The translations under genes and the position numbers were made by a program. The notes beneath the pieces were generated by a model. That model searched no databases. It was not told the origin of the DNA and saw nothing but the letters and a program-made list of their open reading frames with translations. Below, piece by piece: positions 1 through 8,090 of a DNA stretch of 64,000 nucleotides. Every line of letters starts with the position of its first letter. Position 1 is the first letter of the stretch. This stretch comes from Nesterenkonia ebinurensis (GTDB lineage Bacteria; Actinomycetota; Actinomycetes; Actinomycetales; Micrococcaceae), in assembly GCF_008711175.1 (NCBI RefSeq), contig NZ_VWNF01000050.1, positions 91,523 to 155,522 of the forward strand, read 5' to 3'.

Positions 1-837
1 ATGGCAGTGCTGGGCGGTCAATGTTCGCTGTTCTCCATGCAGGCTCTCAAAGACGTGATGACCGCCAACCGTCAAGCAACCCCCTGGGTCAACGACAGCG
101 AAGTCGAAGACTCCCTGCTCTCCCTCCAACTGCGCAGCATCGGTGCAGCGACCAAGGTCAGCGCCACCGCCCGGGCCTACGTGGGCGGGATGCACACAGT
201 GCGCGCTCTGGATGGGCAGCAGGTGAAATGGAACGTGGGTGCCATCGACCTCATGTGGCCTGGGCAACGCTCCACCACTGCCGGACAGCCCTTCCACCCC
301 AATCTGCGGCTGCGGTGGATGGAGAACATCTCCATGCTGTTCAACATCAGCATCCGGCTCGGGTTCGTGCTGCTGCTGGCGGCGGCGCTGAGCATCAACG
401 CCTTCGTCTTCAGCCCGTGGTGGCTGATTCCACCGGCTGTCGCCACGGTATTGAACTTGCGGATCGCTTTCTCGATCAAGGGACGCAGGCCGCGTGACAT
501 TTGGTTCGCGCTGCTGTTCTTTCCCGCCGAGATCTACCTGTGGATGCGCATGGGACACTTCGTGCGTGCCTGGGCCAAATTCTTCGGCAAGGCCCAGACG
601 GATAACTGGGCCGCCCAGGCCAAGGCGGAGCGGGGCCGCGGAGCAGCGTTCCTGACCCCTGTTCTGGTCTGCGCGGTGGTAGTCAGTGGCGCCATGTATG
701 CCTGGTTCCAGCAGTCAGCCGTCGTCCAGTCGGCGATCCTCTCGCTCGGCTGGCCTGTTCTGTACATCACTACCCTCGTGATGACGCTGTTGATGCTCCG
801 TAAGGTCCTGCGCCGCCACCGCGGATTCACCGTATGA
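1..837 (+). CDS. Family 2 glycosyltransferase, C-terminal part (cut by window edge)
   Basis: C-terminal 278 residues of a membrane-bound processive glycosyltransferase of the BcsA/HasA type, which builds a polysaccharide from nucleotide sugars at the cytoplasmic membrane. The segment opens with a GGQCSLF stretch, then has an acidic pair E36-D37 inside SEVED and a QQVKW motif near residues 73-77, matching the family's ED and QxxRW acceptor/product motifs. Hydrophobic segments follow at about 112-150, 165-185, 218-240 and 243-265. The ATG at base 1 is unlikely to be the true start, because the nucleotide-binding half and first membrane segment are missing. It ends 2 bp before a convergent response-regulator gene. 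The sugar polymer cannot be named. Confidence 0.8.
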   Translation: MAVLGGQCSLFSMQALKDVMTANRQATPWVNDSEVEDSLLSLQLRSIGAATKVSATARAYVGGMHTVRALDGQQVKWNVGAIDLMWPGQRSTTAGQPFHPNLRLRWMENISMLFNISIRLGFVLLLAAALSINAFVFSPWWLIPPAVATVLNLRIAFSIKGRRPRDIWFALLFFPAEIYLWMRMGHFVRAWAKFFGKAQTDNWAAQAKAERGRGAAFLTPVLVCAVVVSGAMYAWFQQSAVVQSAILSLGWPVLYITTLVMTLLMLRKVLRRHRGFTV

Positions 838-839
838 GC

Positions 840-1667
840 TCACTGGTCGGCAGACATCCGGTACCCCACGCCTCTGATCGTCTCAATCCAGACCTGGGAC
901 TTCCCAGTCTGGCCCAACTTACGGCGCAGATTCGCTATATGCACCTCCACGGCTCGCTCATCTGCGTCGCTGACATAGCTGTCAGCACCATGGTGATCGG
1001 CCCTCAGATGCCGGACCAGGTTGGCTTTGGTCCGCACCCGACGTCCGCTGCTCATCAGGGTTTCCAGCAGGTCGAATTCAGTCCTGGTCAGGCTCAACAG
1101 ATCATCGTTGAGCCGGGCGGACCTGGTTGCCGGATCGACGACGAGGCCTTTGTGGCTGAAAACTGCCGAGCTGGAGGCTGCGGTGGGAACGCGGGGCGCG
1201 GCTTCCGTGGGCTGCGGGGCTGGTGCACCGGTCAGGACAGCCGCTCCTCCTGGCGGGGTCGCCGGGCTGTTGATACGAGGCCGGCGCAGCATAGCGGCGA
1301 TCCTGGCGCGAAGTTCCCGAGGCCGAAAGGGTTTGGTGATGAAATCGTCAGCTCCTGCGGCCAGTCCCATGAGGGTCTCTGCCTCATCCGTCTGCGCCGA
1401 TACGATAATGATGTAGCAGTCGCTGAGCGCGCGGATGCGCCGGGCTACTTCGAATCCGTCGATCCCGGGAAGACCCAGATCCAGCGTGACCACGGTCGGT
1501 TCATGCTGGCGCACCGACTCCACGCCAGCCTCTCCATCTGCGGCGCTCTCAACGGTAAATCCAGACTTTTGAAAAACGGTTATGATCAGGTCACGAATGT
1601 CTGGATCGTCTTCAATCACCACAGCAACGTGACGATGACCAGACGGTGCGTCGATGCTGGGATGCAC
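840..1667 (-). CDS. OmpR-family response regulator
   Basis: A 275-residue DNA-binding response regulator. The receiver domain (about 14-120) shows the acidic pocket E19-D20-D21, phospho-acceptor D63 in TLDLGLPG, and the conserved lysine in TKPF at 112. A Pro/Ala-rich linker of about 45 residues precedes a winged-helix domain (about 175-270) ending in the usual IETIRGVGYRM. The linker is longer than in PhoB/OmpR. The start is GTG at 1667, with AAGGA about 9 bp upstream. It is transcribed away from the histidine kinase at 1754, which is its obvious partner; the 86-bp gap must hold both promoters. The signal sensed is unknown. Confidence 0.9.
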   Translation of the reverse strand: MHPSIDAPSGHRHVAVVIEDDPDIRDLIITVFQKSGFTVESAADGEAGVESVRQHEPTVVTLDLGLPGIDGFEVARRIRALSDCYIIIVSAQTDEAETLMGLAAGADDFITKPFRPRELRARIAAMLRRPRINSPATPPGGAAVLTGAPAPQPTEAAPRVPTAASSSAVFSHKGLVVDPATRSARLNDDLLSLTRTEFDLLETLMSSGRRVRTKANLVRHLRADHHGADSYVSDADERAVEVHIANLRRKLGQTGKSQVWIETIRGVGYRMSADQ

Positions 1668-1753
1668 GGAGTCTGTCCTTCAGTTTCAGTATGCGGGCGA
1701 CTTTTTTTCTACTGTAACGCACTGGAACTATCACGGTCTGAGGGGATCTCATC

Positions 1754-3430
1754 ATGACTACCGGCTTACCCCGGACTTTTCTGCGCCTCATCGGGGCCGA
1801 TCGTCGTCTCCATGATCTCGACAGGCACCAGCGCTTGATCCGCAACCAGCGGCCTTTTCTCTTCACCGTAGGCTTCGTCTGTCTCCTTGTTCTGGTGCTG
1901 TCTCCCCAGGCTTATGGTCAGGGACTGTTTCTTGCTGGTCTTGCTCTGACACTGCTCAGCTGTCTTCCCGCAGTTCTGCTGCCCTGGCGTCGATTCGCAT
2001 CCATGATGTATTGGCTGATCCCGTTGTTGCAGTTCGCCGCGATCGCGGCATTGCGAGCCGGGGGTAACGGTTATTTAGTCGGCCTGAGCCTCGTCGTCGT
2101 GTTCCCAGTCATTTGGCTGGCTTGGTTCATGCCCAGGTCATTAGCGGTGCACATCATCAATTTTACGGCGACGTCTTTCATAGTGATCCTTCCCATATTA
2201 TTGGGGCAGGGGTCCGCTTCTTTTTCTTTAGAAGATCTCGCGGGGCGGGCGATCATTCCTGTGATCCTGACGGTTATTGGTCTATTCGCCGCAAATGTCA
2301 GTCGCAGTATCGATGCCCAGCAGCAGGAGTTGGTGGACAAGGATCGCCAGCTGCGACTCGCCGCAGCGGAGAGTGAACGGCGGGCACAATTGCTCAACAC
2401 TGTCATCGAGACCGTACCGGTGGGCGTGGTTGTGGTCGATGCTGAGGGTCACGACATGATGATGAACAGCCATCAGCGTGAACTTCACCAGATAGGGGTG
2501 CCTCGTGAAGTCCCGGACCCGCGCGAGGATCAGCTGCTGGTCTTCGGCGAAGACAAGACGACGCCCCTCCCGGCTGAGGAACGTCCTGTACGCCGAGCCG
2601 TCAAGGGCTCCTCCTTCACTCATCAGCTGATTTGGCTCGGTGACCAGCGGCACCGACGAGCCCTCTCTGTTTCGGCTAACAGTATGAAAGACCGTGAAGG
2701 GTCGTCGACGGGATCGGTCATTGTCTTCAGCGATGTCACGGAACTTGTCGAAGCGTTGGAGGTCAAAGATGAGTTTCTGCAGGCCATGTCCCATGAGCTG
2801 CGCACACCGCTGACTTCTATTCTGGGCTACATCGACCTGGTCCTGGAAGAAGCCGAGTCCCTGCCGGCTGCCGAGTCCCTATGCGCCAATTTGCAGGTGG
2901 CTGAACGCAATGCCAGCCGGTTGCTGCAGATGGTGACTGACTTGCTGACCACTGCGGCAAGGCCGGCGTTGAAGGTCCGAGAGGCGGACCTGGCCGAGGT
3001 AGTTCACTCCAGTGTGGCCTCGGCACGACTTCAGGCTGATGCCGCGGGTGTCACGCTGATCGATGGGGTTGGCCCTAGTCTGCGTGGTCGCTTTGATCCG
3101 GACCGGATGCATCAGGTGGTGGACAACCTCATATCCAACGCCATCAAGTACTCTGCTGCCGGCGCCACGGTCAGCGTTGACGCGTGGCACGAGGACCGCT
3201 CTTTGCACATCACGGTCACCGATACCGGCCAGGGGATCTCGGAGCGAGATCAGCGGGAGATCTTCGAAAAGTTCTTCAGGACCGAAGAGGCCCGTGACTC
3301 CGCCGCGCCCGGGATAGGACTTGGCCTGAACATCATCAAGCACATCGTGGATGACCATCACGGCTCTATTCGTGTCACCAGTGAGCCCGGCCGGGGATCG
3401 ACCTTTACCGTCACCATCCCAGTCCAGTGA
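1754..3430 (+). CDS. Sensor histidine kinase
   Basis: A 558-residue membrane histidine kinase, probably the partner of the divergent OmpR-type regulator. Residues about 30-180 contain several hydrophobic segments without a large extracellular loop, so it probably senses something in or near the membrane. A PAS-like segment follows (about 215-330, VIETVPVGVVVVDAEGHD). The dimerisation/phospho-acceptor box FLQAMSHELRTPLTSI places the His at 347. The ATPase domain has NLISNAIKY near 458, DTGQGI near 490, FEKFFR, and GIGLGLNI near 515. The ATG is preceded by GAGGGG. The next gene downstream is convergent. Confidence 0.92.
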   Translation: MTTGLPRTFLRLIGADRRLHDLDRHQRLIRNQRPFLFTVGFVCLLVLVLSPQAYGQGLFLAGLALTLLSCLPAVLLPWRRFASMMYWLIPLLQFAAIAALRAGGNGYLVGLSLVVVFPVIWLAWFMPRSLAVHIINFTATSFIVILPILLGQGSASFSLEDLAGRAIIPVILTVIGLFAANVSRSIDAQQQELVDKDRQLRLAAAESERRAQLLNTVIETVPVGVVVVDAEGHDMMMNSHQRELHQIGVPREVPDPREDQLLVFGEDKTTPLPAEERPVRRAVKGSSFTHQLIWLGDQRHRRALSVSANSMKDREGSSTGSVIVFSDVTELVEALEVKDEFLQAMSHELRTPLTSILGYIDLVLEEAESLPAAESLCANLQVAERNASRLLQMVTDLLTTAARPALKVREADLAEVVHSSVASARLQADAAGVTLIDGVGPSLRGRFDPDRMHQVVDNLISNAIKYSAAGATVSVDAWHEDRSLHITVTDTGQGISERDQREIFEKFFRTEEARDSAAPGIGLGLNIIKHIVDDHHGSIRVTSEPGRGSTFTVTIPVQ

Positions 3431-3480
3431 GTCATGCCGGTGACGCGCCGACTCAGACGTCGTGGTAGGCCTGTGTAAAC

Positions 3481-3496
3481 ATTCTGCTTACAGAAC
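3481..3496. promoter_or_regulatory. Second copy of palindrome ATTCTGCTTACAGAAC
   Basis: This 16-bp site matches 14 of 16 bases of the site at 4723-4738 (GTTCTGTTTACAGAAC), in the same orientation. The two copies bracket the aminotransferase gene. This one lies downstream of it and overlaps the stop codon of a short RidA-like remnant. It may be an operator of the XRE regulator left behind by a rearrangement. Confidence 0.5.
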
Positions 3497-3547
3497 AGTA
3501 TTGGCTACTGCCGCAATCGCCTGCACTTCGACGAGGAGCCCCTGATC
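3488..3547 (-). pseudogene. RidA-like C-terminal remnant
   Basis: Directly after the aminotransferase stop, a different minus-strand frame reads DQGLLVEVQAIAAVANTVL then TAA. The segment LLVEVQAIAAV resembles the C-terminal strand of Rid-family (YjgF) deaminases. These proteins destroy reactive enamines and are often encoded next to PLP enzymes. The rest of the gene is absent, so this looks like the tail of a deleted neighbour. The identification rests on 19 residues and is tentative. Confidence 0.4.
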
Positions 3548-3549
3548 AC

Positions 3550-4710
3550 TTATCCCCAAGCGGCCTGGAACCGGCTGCGCAGATCATGCAGTCGTTCTGC
3601 GGGTTCGTTGGCGAACACCAGTCGCAGATACTTCTCACCGGAGGGGCCCCATCCGTTCATCGGTGTCGCGGCGATCCTGCCGCGCGTGAACAGCAGTTCG
3701 GACGCGTCGGCCGGCGACAACCCGATCTGAGTGGTGTCAATGAGCAGCGACCAGCCGCCATCTGGAGGGACCACCGGGAGCCAGGACAACTGATCCACGA
3801 TCAGGTCGCGTCGCGCCCGCCAGTTGTCCACAGCTCGCTGGATGTCTTCCTCGGCATCCGAGGCCGAGAGCGCTGCGGCGACAGCCTCCTGGGCCAGCCC
3901 GACCTGGCACACAACGTTACTGAGTCCCACCAGGTTGATATCGGAAACGATGCGTTCGGGGCCGACGACCCAGCCGACGCGCCAGCCGATCATCCTGAGT
4001 TCCTTTGACGCGGCGCCAATCGTGATCGTCCGCTCGGCAAGGCCAGGAACCTGCGCCGGATGCACGTGATCGGCGTCGTCGAACCGGATTCGCTCCATCG
4101 CTGCGTCGTATATGAGCCAGGCACGGTGACCGTCGAGCGCCCGTGCAAGTGCATGCCAATGGGTACTACCTAGCACCGAGCCGGTCGGCATTGCGGGCGA
4201 CATCATCAGAACGGCGGCTGTCCGGGCGGTGACGGCGGAAGCCAGCTCCCCCGGATCGAGCGTCCATCCACTTTCCGTGGCGGTGAGTGCTACGAAGCGA
4301 GGGACACCGCCGACGAGCCTGACCCTGTTCACCAGGCCGGCATATATGGGATCGACCATGACCACTTCATCGCCCGGCTCGACTGTGGCCAGTAGGGTAT
4401 TGAGAACACCGTTGAGTCCGCCGGCTGTGATGACGCACTCGCGAAGCGGCTCGTAGGCTCGCCCCGCTCGTCGGCCGACATGCGCAGCGGCAGCGTGGCG
4501 AAGCGATATGCCACCCTGGAACGGCAGGTAGCTGTTCGCCTCATCTTCGTCGATAGCCACCTTTGTTCGCTCCAGCGCGACCGCGGGCGGGCGAATATCG
4601 GTGTCGAGGTTTTCCATTCTCAGTAGGGAGGCGTCATCCTCCTGGTCAGCTCGGTCGCCGAGATGGTCGACGCCGATGCCGGGGATGTACTGGAGGCGAC
4701 TCACGGGCAT
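3550..4710 (-). CDS. PLP-dependent aminotransferase (class I/II)
   Basis: A 386-residue fold-type I aminotransferase. Visible features: AGGLNGVLNTL near 96-107 (phosphate-binding loop), DPIYAG with Y123, D202 in LIYDAAMERI (pyridine nitrogen), and the Schiff-base lysine K236 in GAASKELRMIGWRVG. The usual NPxNPTG motif is here SPAMPTG (171-177), so the canonical asparagine is replaced. That suggests an unusual substrate or altered activity. The ATG at 4710 has GGAG about 8 bp upstream. It is divergent from the XRE-cupin regulator at 4754, and the shared 43-bp gap carries a palindrome, so it is probably controlled by that regulator. The substrate is unknown. Confidence 0.85.
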   Translation of the reverse strand: MPVSRLQYIPGIGVDHLGDRADQEDDASLLRMENLDTDIRPPAVALERTKVAIDEDEANSYLPFQGGISLRHAAAAHVGRRAGRAYEPLRECVITAGGLNGVLNTLLATVEPGDEVVMVDPIYAGLVNRVRLVGGVPRFVALTATESGWTLDPGELASAVTARTAAVLMMSPAMPTGSVLGSTHWHALARALDGHRAWLIYDAAMERIRFDDADHVHPAQVPGLAERTITIGAASKELRMIGWRVGWVVGPERIVSDINLVGLSNVVCQVGLAQEAVAAALSASDAEEDIQRAVDNWRARRDLIVDQLSWLPVVPPDGGWSLLIDTTQIGLSPADASELLFTRGRIAATPMNGWGPSGEKYLRLVFANEPAERLHDLRSRFQAAWG

Positions 4711-4722
4711 TGCTACTCCTCT

Positions 4723-4738
4723 GTTCTGTTTACAGAAC
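4723..4738. promoter_or_regulatory. Palindromic operator in the aminotransferase/XRE divergent promoter
   Basis: GTTCTGTTTACAGAAC has 7-bp inverted arms (GTTCTGT and ACAGAAC) around TT. It sits in the 43-bp gap between two divergent genes, one of which encodes an HTH regulator. It is a likely autoregulatory operator for that protein. Confidence 0.65.
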
Positions 4739-4753
4739 GATTATGCTGTCCCC

Positions 4754-5362
4754 ATGCCGAGCAGTCAACCTAAAGCCACCGTCACTTCATTCCCCGATCT
4801 CTCCGCGTCGGTCGGGGGGCGCATCAGGGACTTGCGCACCCAGCACGGAATCTCTCTGACCGCACTGGCCGTTGCAACACGCCTCGGCAAGGGGACCCTC
4901 TCCGAGCTCGAACGTGGCCAGAGAAATCCGACGCTGGACACTCTGTTCGCGATCGCCACTGCGCTGTCCGTGCCTTTGGGTGATCTGCTCTTGACGGAGA
5001 GCAGCGATCTCGTGCGTGGTCGGCCTCATGGAGCGCATGTCCATGGGCAGAGCATCGACGCCGAACTTATCGGGCGGTGGACCGAGTCCGCCGAGGTCGT
5101 CGAGGTCTACCGGATGACGGTTTTCCGGGGGCGAAGGAAGTCCCGCAGCCACACACAGGGCGTTGTAGAGAGCATCACCGTCGTCAGCGGAGAGATTGCG
5201 GTGGGGGTGAGCGACGACCCCGCCCATCTCATCAGCGGACAGAGCCATACCTTCCTCGCTGACCAGGACCATTTCTACGAAGGATTGGTTCACCGAAGCA
5301 GCACCGTCCTTGTGATGCGCTATCCCATGACGCCTGAAACTGCGGGAGAACACGGTGAGTGA
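4754..5362 (+). CDS. XRE-family regulator with C-terminal cupin
   Basis: A 202-residue regulator starting at the ATG at 4754. Longer upstream reading would run through the operator and into the divergent gene. Residues about 15-70 form a Cro/CI-type HTH (GRIRDLRTQHGISLTALAV, then GKGTLSELERGQRNPTLDTL). The C-terminal half (about 105-190) is a cupin with HTQGVVESITVVSGEIAVG and a final VLVMRYPM strand. This architecture is common in regulators of amino-acid or polyamine metabolism, where the cupin binds the inducer. It is probably a repressor of itself and the divergent aminotransferase. The next gene starts inside its last codons, so the two are cotranscribed. Confidence 0.88.
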   Translation: MPSSQPKATVTSFPDLSASVGGRIRDLRTQHGISLTALAVATRLGKGTLSELERGQRNPTLDTLFAIATALSVPLGDLLLTESSDLVRGRPHGAHVHGQSIDAELIGRWTESAEVVEVYRMTVFRGRRKSRSHTQGVVESITVVSGEIAVGVSDDPAHLISGQSHTFLADQDHFYEGLVHRSSTVLVMRYPMTPETAGEHGE

Positions 5363-5843
5363 CGCGCGCCCATTGCCGGAGCGAAGCAAGATCGTGCAGC
5401 GCGCGATCGCCGACGCGGGGCTGAGCGCTACAGTGCTCGAGCTGCCGGACTCCACTCGCACCGCGGCCGAGGCGGCCGCAGCGCTCGGCTGTGAGATCGG
5501 CGCAATTGGAAGCAGCCTCGTCTTCCTGTCCGACGGGGATCCGGTGCTGGTCTTGACCAGTGGTCGACACCGCGTAGATACAGACCTCTTGGCGGGGCAA
5601 CTCGCCGCGTCTCGGATCGAGATGGCCTCGGCCAAGCGGGTTCGAGCGATCACCGGACAGGCGATCGGCGGTGTGGCACCCATCGGCCATCCGACCTTGC
5701 TGCGGACCATCATCGATGAGGCGCTGAGCGAATACAAGACGATCTGGACGGCTGCCGGTACACCCCACACGGTCTTTCGTCTGACTTTCGATGAGCTTGT
5801 TTCGCTCACACGCGGATCGGTGCTGAAAGTCGCTGCCGAGTGA
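5355..5843 (+). CDS. YbaK/EbsC-family aminoacyl-tRNA deacylase
   Basis: A 162-residue protein of the YbaK/ProX type, which hydrolyses mischarged aminoacyl-tRNAs such as Cys-tRNA(Pro). The motifs are RTAAEAAAALGCEIGAIGSSLVF, a lysine in SAKRVRAITGQAIGGVAPIGH, and ending FRLTFDELVSLTRG. The GTG start at 5355 overlaps the end of the XRE-cupin gene by 8 bp, indicating translational coupling. The grouping with an aminotransferase and an amino-acid-type regulator suggests a small amino-acid or aminoacyl metabolism locus. Confidence 0.88.
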   Translation: MSDARPLPERSKIVQRAIADAGLSATVLELPDSTRTAAEAAAALGCEIGAIGSSLVFLSDGDPVLVLTSGRHRVDTDLLAGQLAASRIEMASAKRVRAITGQAIGGVAPIGHPTLLRTIIDEALSEYKTIWTAAGTPHTVFRLTFDELVSLTRGSVLKVAAE

Positions 5844-5908
5844 TGACTGGCTGATCTCGAACGTCAGATTGATGTTCAGTATTCACGCCAGCCACAGGAA
5901 CGGGGGTT

Positions 5909-6085
5909 GTGAATATTCTGGCACCGAACTACCACCGAACACGGCTGACGGACAGGGAAGTGGAAACTATTCAAACTCTCCGTACCGGCGGTGACAGCAC
6001 GACCTCAATTGCAAGGCGCTTCGGAATTCACCCTGCGACGGTCTGGGAAGACACGCGCTACGACATAACTCGCATACACTCCCCG
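5909..6085 (+). pseudogene. Serine-recombinase C-terminal HTH fragment
   Basis: An open stretch reads RLTDREVETIQTLRTGG then SIARRFGIHPATVWEDT, a resolvase-type HTH. It resembles the tail of the recombinase remnant at 17544-18077 (LTGKEVDAIRTAKANG, SIANRFDVHRATVWHRT) at about 60% of bases. No catalytic domain precedes it, and the frame then runs into sequence antisense to the YdeI gene. It is the last piece of a deleted serine recombinase and marks a past insertion. Confidence 0.6.
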
Positions 6086-6170
6086 CGGCCGATGGAAGGG
6101 AAGGGGAGTTCACGGGCCTGGGTGCATGGACTGGAGTCACGATGTCACGTTCGTGGGCGGCGTGACCGGC

Positions 6171-6752
6171 TCAGCGGTCGTGCAGGCCCTTGCCTTCGGC
6201 GATATGCGGCACGATTCTGTCGACACGTTGCCTGCGGGTGGTGGATCGCTTCGCGCCAGAGACATGGAGGTTGTACGCACGCTGGCGCCCGGGGGTGAGC
6301 TCGTAGAAGGCCTCGGCGAGTTCGGCGTTCTCAGCGAGCCGTTCGGCCAGTTCCGGGGCCAGTTCCTCCTCTGGTCGCGGGGGTATCTCAGTGCCTGCGT
6401 TCTCGATGGTGATGGCCTCGGTGACATACACGGTGATGACATCGGCGTTCGTCTGGACGTCCTCGACTGATGTGAACGTCATCCGGCGGGCAGCATGCGA
6501 GTTCGGCCCAACTTCTTCGAGCACACCTGCGGGATCGTCCAGCAGGATGCCCTTGAAGAACATCAGCGCGAGATTATCGGTGAATTCCTGGACAATCGCG
6601 ATGTTCGCGTCGTTGTGAGAGTAGCAGGGCTTACCCCATTTGATGTGCTCGTTGAGGCCGGCCGAGACCAGTATGGGACGTAACGCTCGGATCTCCTCGG
6701 GCCACTGCTGTGAGTCTGTGAGGTAGGCGTCCACATTCTCGAAGTGTTCCAT
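6171..6752 (-). CDS. YdeI/OmpD-associated family protein
   Basis: A 193-residue cytoplasmic protein. Residues about 10-110 form the DUF1801-like domain (LTDSQQWPEEIRALRPILVS, HIKWGKPCYSH, LALMFFKGILLDDP). The C-terminal part (ELAEAFYELTPGRQRAYNLHV, then SGAKRSTTRRQRVDRIV) is the YdeI 'bacteriocin-protection' helical segment. The biochemical role is unsettled. It starts 3 bp after the SRPBCC gene stop and is the third gene of an ArsR-controlled operon. Confidence 0.85.
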   Translation of the reverse strand: MEHFENVDAYLTDSQQWPEEIRALRPILVSAGLNEHIKWGKPCYSHNDANIAIVQEFTDNLALMFFKGILLDDPAGVLEEVGPNSHAARRMTFTSVEDVQTNADVITVYVTEAITIENAGTEIPPRPEEELAPELAERLAENAELAEAFYELTPGRQRAYNLHVSGAKRSTTRRQRVDRIVPHIAEGKGLHDR

Positions 6753-6755
6753 GCT

Positions 6756-7265
6756 TCATGCCTCCTTGCGGGGTGACGACAGCAGCGTGTCGAGTTTGTC
6801 CAGTTGAGCGTTGTAGCCCCATTTCATCCCGTATGCGGCCAGTCGGGCCTTCACGCCTGAGCCGATCTTGGTCACGTGGATTCGGAGGTTGACCACCGTG
6901 TGGCTCCCTCGCGCTGACAACACGATCTCATTGACGTGGTCGATAGTCGCAGCCTCCTCACCTTCGGTCCACGACCTCGCCTCGTAGACAAGACGATGCG
7001 GCTCGTCGACGTGGGTGAACGTACCCTCAAGGGGCCAACGGGTGCCGGCATACCTGCCCATCTCTGCCCCCGCCTCCATGACGATCCGGAGCCGACCCCC
7101 GACGCGCAGATCGACCTCGCACTCCGGGATGGTGGTTTTCTCCGGGCCCCACCATTGCCGCAGCAGCTCGGGTTGTGTCCACGCCTGCCACACATCAGCG
7201 ATAGGCGCTGTGTAAGTACGTTCAAAGATGTGTTCGTGCGTCTTCCTGAATACCTGCAGGATCAT
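6756..7265 (-). CDS. SRPBCC (AHSA1-like) protein
   Basis: A 169-residue START-fold protein with the AHSA1 signature FERTYTAPIADVWQAWTQPE followed by WWGPE, and a C-terminal amphipathic helix (GMKWGYNAQLDKLDTLL). Such proteins bind small hydrophobic ligands and are very often paired with ArsR regulators. The ATG at 7265 overlaps the ArsR stop (ATGA) and has a GGAGG site inside the ArsR coding end. An in-frame upstream extension to 7364 would lie inside ArsR and is rejected. Confidence 0.88.
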   Translation of the reverse strand: MILQVFRKTHEHIFERTYTAPIADVWQAWTQPELLRQWWGPEKTTIPECEVDLRVGGRLRIVMEAGAEMGRYAGTRWPLEGTFTHVDEPHRLVYEARSWTEGEEAATIDHVNEIVLSARGSHTVVNLRIHVTKIGSGVKARLAAYGMKWGYNAQLDKLDTLLSSPRKEA

Positions 7266-7621
7266 GGTGATCCCTCCTTTTCTTCGGGGGTGGTCTGCGC
7301 ATCTGACCTCGTGGCCTGCATCGTGGTGAGGAGGTCCCCGAGGGAGTCCAACCGGCGTTCCCATAGCGCTTCGAAGGACTCGACCCAGTCACCGAGTTCC
7401 TCGAACGCTGACGGAACGAGGTGGTAGATACGGCGGCGCGCTACGGGCTCGTCCTCGACAACGCCGGCCTCGCGCAGAACCTTGAGATGTTTGGACACCT
7501 GTGGCTGACGGATGCCAAGTGTGCCGGCGATGTCACCCACTGAGACCGGACCACGGCGCAACAACTCGACGATCTCGAGCCGCTTGGGTTCACCGAGCGC
7601 GGCGAAGGTGCTCGCATGCAT
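7262..7621 (-). CDS. ArsR-family regulator
   Basis: A 119-residue winged-helix repressor: LGEPKRLEIVELLRRGPVSV, then DIAGTLGIRQPQVSKHLKVL, then a YHLVP wing. There are no clustered cysteines, so it is not a metal sensor of the ArsR/SmtB type. It belongs with the SRPBCC-associated group. It is the first gene of the operon continuing into the SRPBCC and YdeI genes. A perfect 8-bp inverted repeat lies 18 bp upstream of its start and is the likely autoregulatory operator. Confidence 0.92.
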   Translation of the reverse strand: MHASTFAALGEPKRLEIVELLRRGPVSVGDIAGTLGIRQPQVSKHLKVLREAGVVEDEPVARRRIYHLVPSAFEELGDWVESFEALWERRLDSLGDLLTTMQATRSDAQTTPEEKEGSP

Positions 7622-7639
7622 GATCTACACAATAGCACT

Positions 7640-7661
7640 CATATTCCTCTTAGGGAATATG
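7640..7661. promoter_or_regulatory. ArsR operator candidate
   Basis: A perfect inverted repeat has arms CATATTCC and GGAATATG separated by TCTTAG, just upstream of the ArsR start. The size and position are typical of an ArsR autoregulatory site. Confidence 0.65.
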
Positions 7662-7727
7662 TCTTCAGTATGGAGCGCTCAGCGGCCCGGGAGGTCTCTA
7701 CCGCGCTGACCGGAACCAGGAAATAAA

Positions 7728-8046
7728 GAAACCGCAAGCTAATCGTGCACGCCTAGAAGCAGAATCGGACAAGATGCTGGCCGCTCACTTCGCTGACGCC
7801 ATCGATCTGGCCACCTAGAAGCGTCACCAAGATCGCATCCGCACAGACCTGGCCGATATCGAGCACCGGCTGGCTACACGACAAGCACACCAGCAACGCC
7901 CGATCCTTCCATACCGACTCCCTACAACTGCTGACAGACGCATAGCTCATGTATGCCGCCTCAGACGACGGCAACCGCAGGCTGGCGAACCAGGCCTTTT
8001 ACACCCACCTAGAAATCACCGAAGACGAAGAACTCCGGCCCCACTG
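7728..8046 (+). pseudogene. Decayed serine recombinase C-terminus
   Basis: The stretch translates as ANRARLEAESDKMLAAHFAD, then ...stop..., KRHQDRIRTDLADIEHRLA, and later NRRLANQAF, ITEDEE. This follows the C-terminal coiled coil of the intact recombinase at 40627-42261 (ANRKRLQNESDKLLAAHFAD, KRHQDRIRAGLADIDRRLA, GKRLANQAL, ISEDE). An in-frame TAG replaces the LKR leucine, and the middle part is frameshifted. It is a dead relic of a related element. Confidence 0.8.
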
Positions 8047-8090
8047 ACTCAGCCGGATTCGGTGGATATGAAGCTAAGTTGCCACCACGT

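Noticed and set aside
834..1757. A plus-strand frame across the response regulator gene
   Set aside because: It is a shadow of the minus-strand regulator, which has a complete receiver and winged-helix domain.
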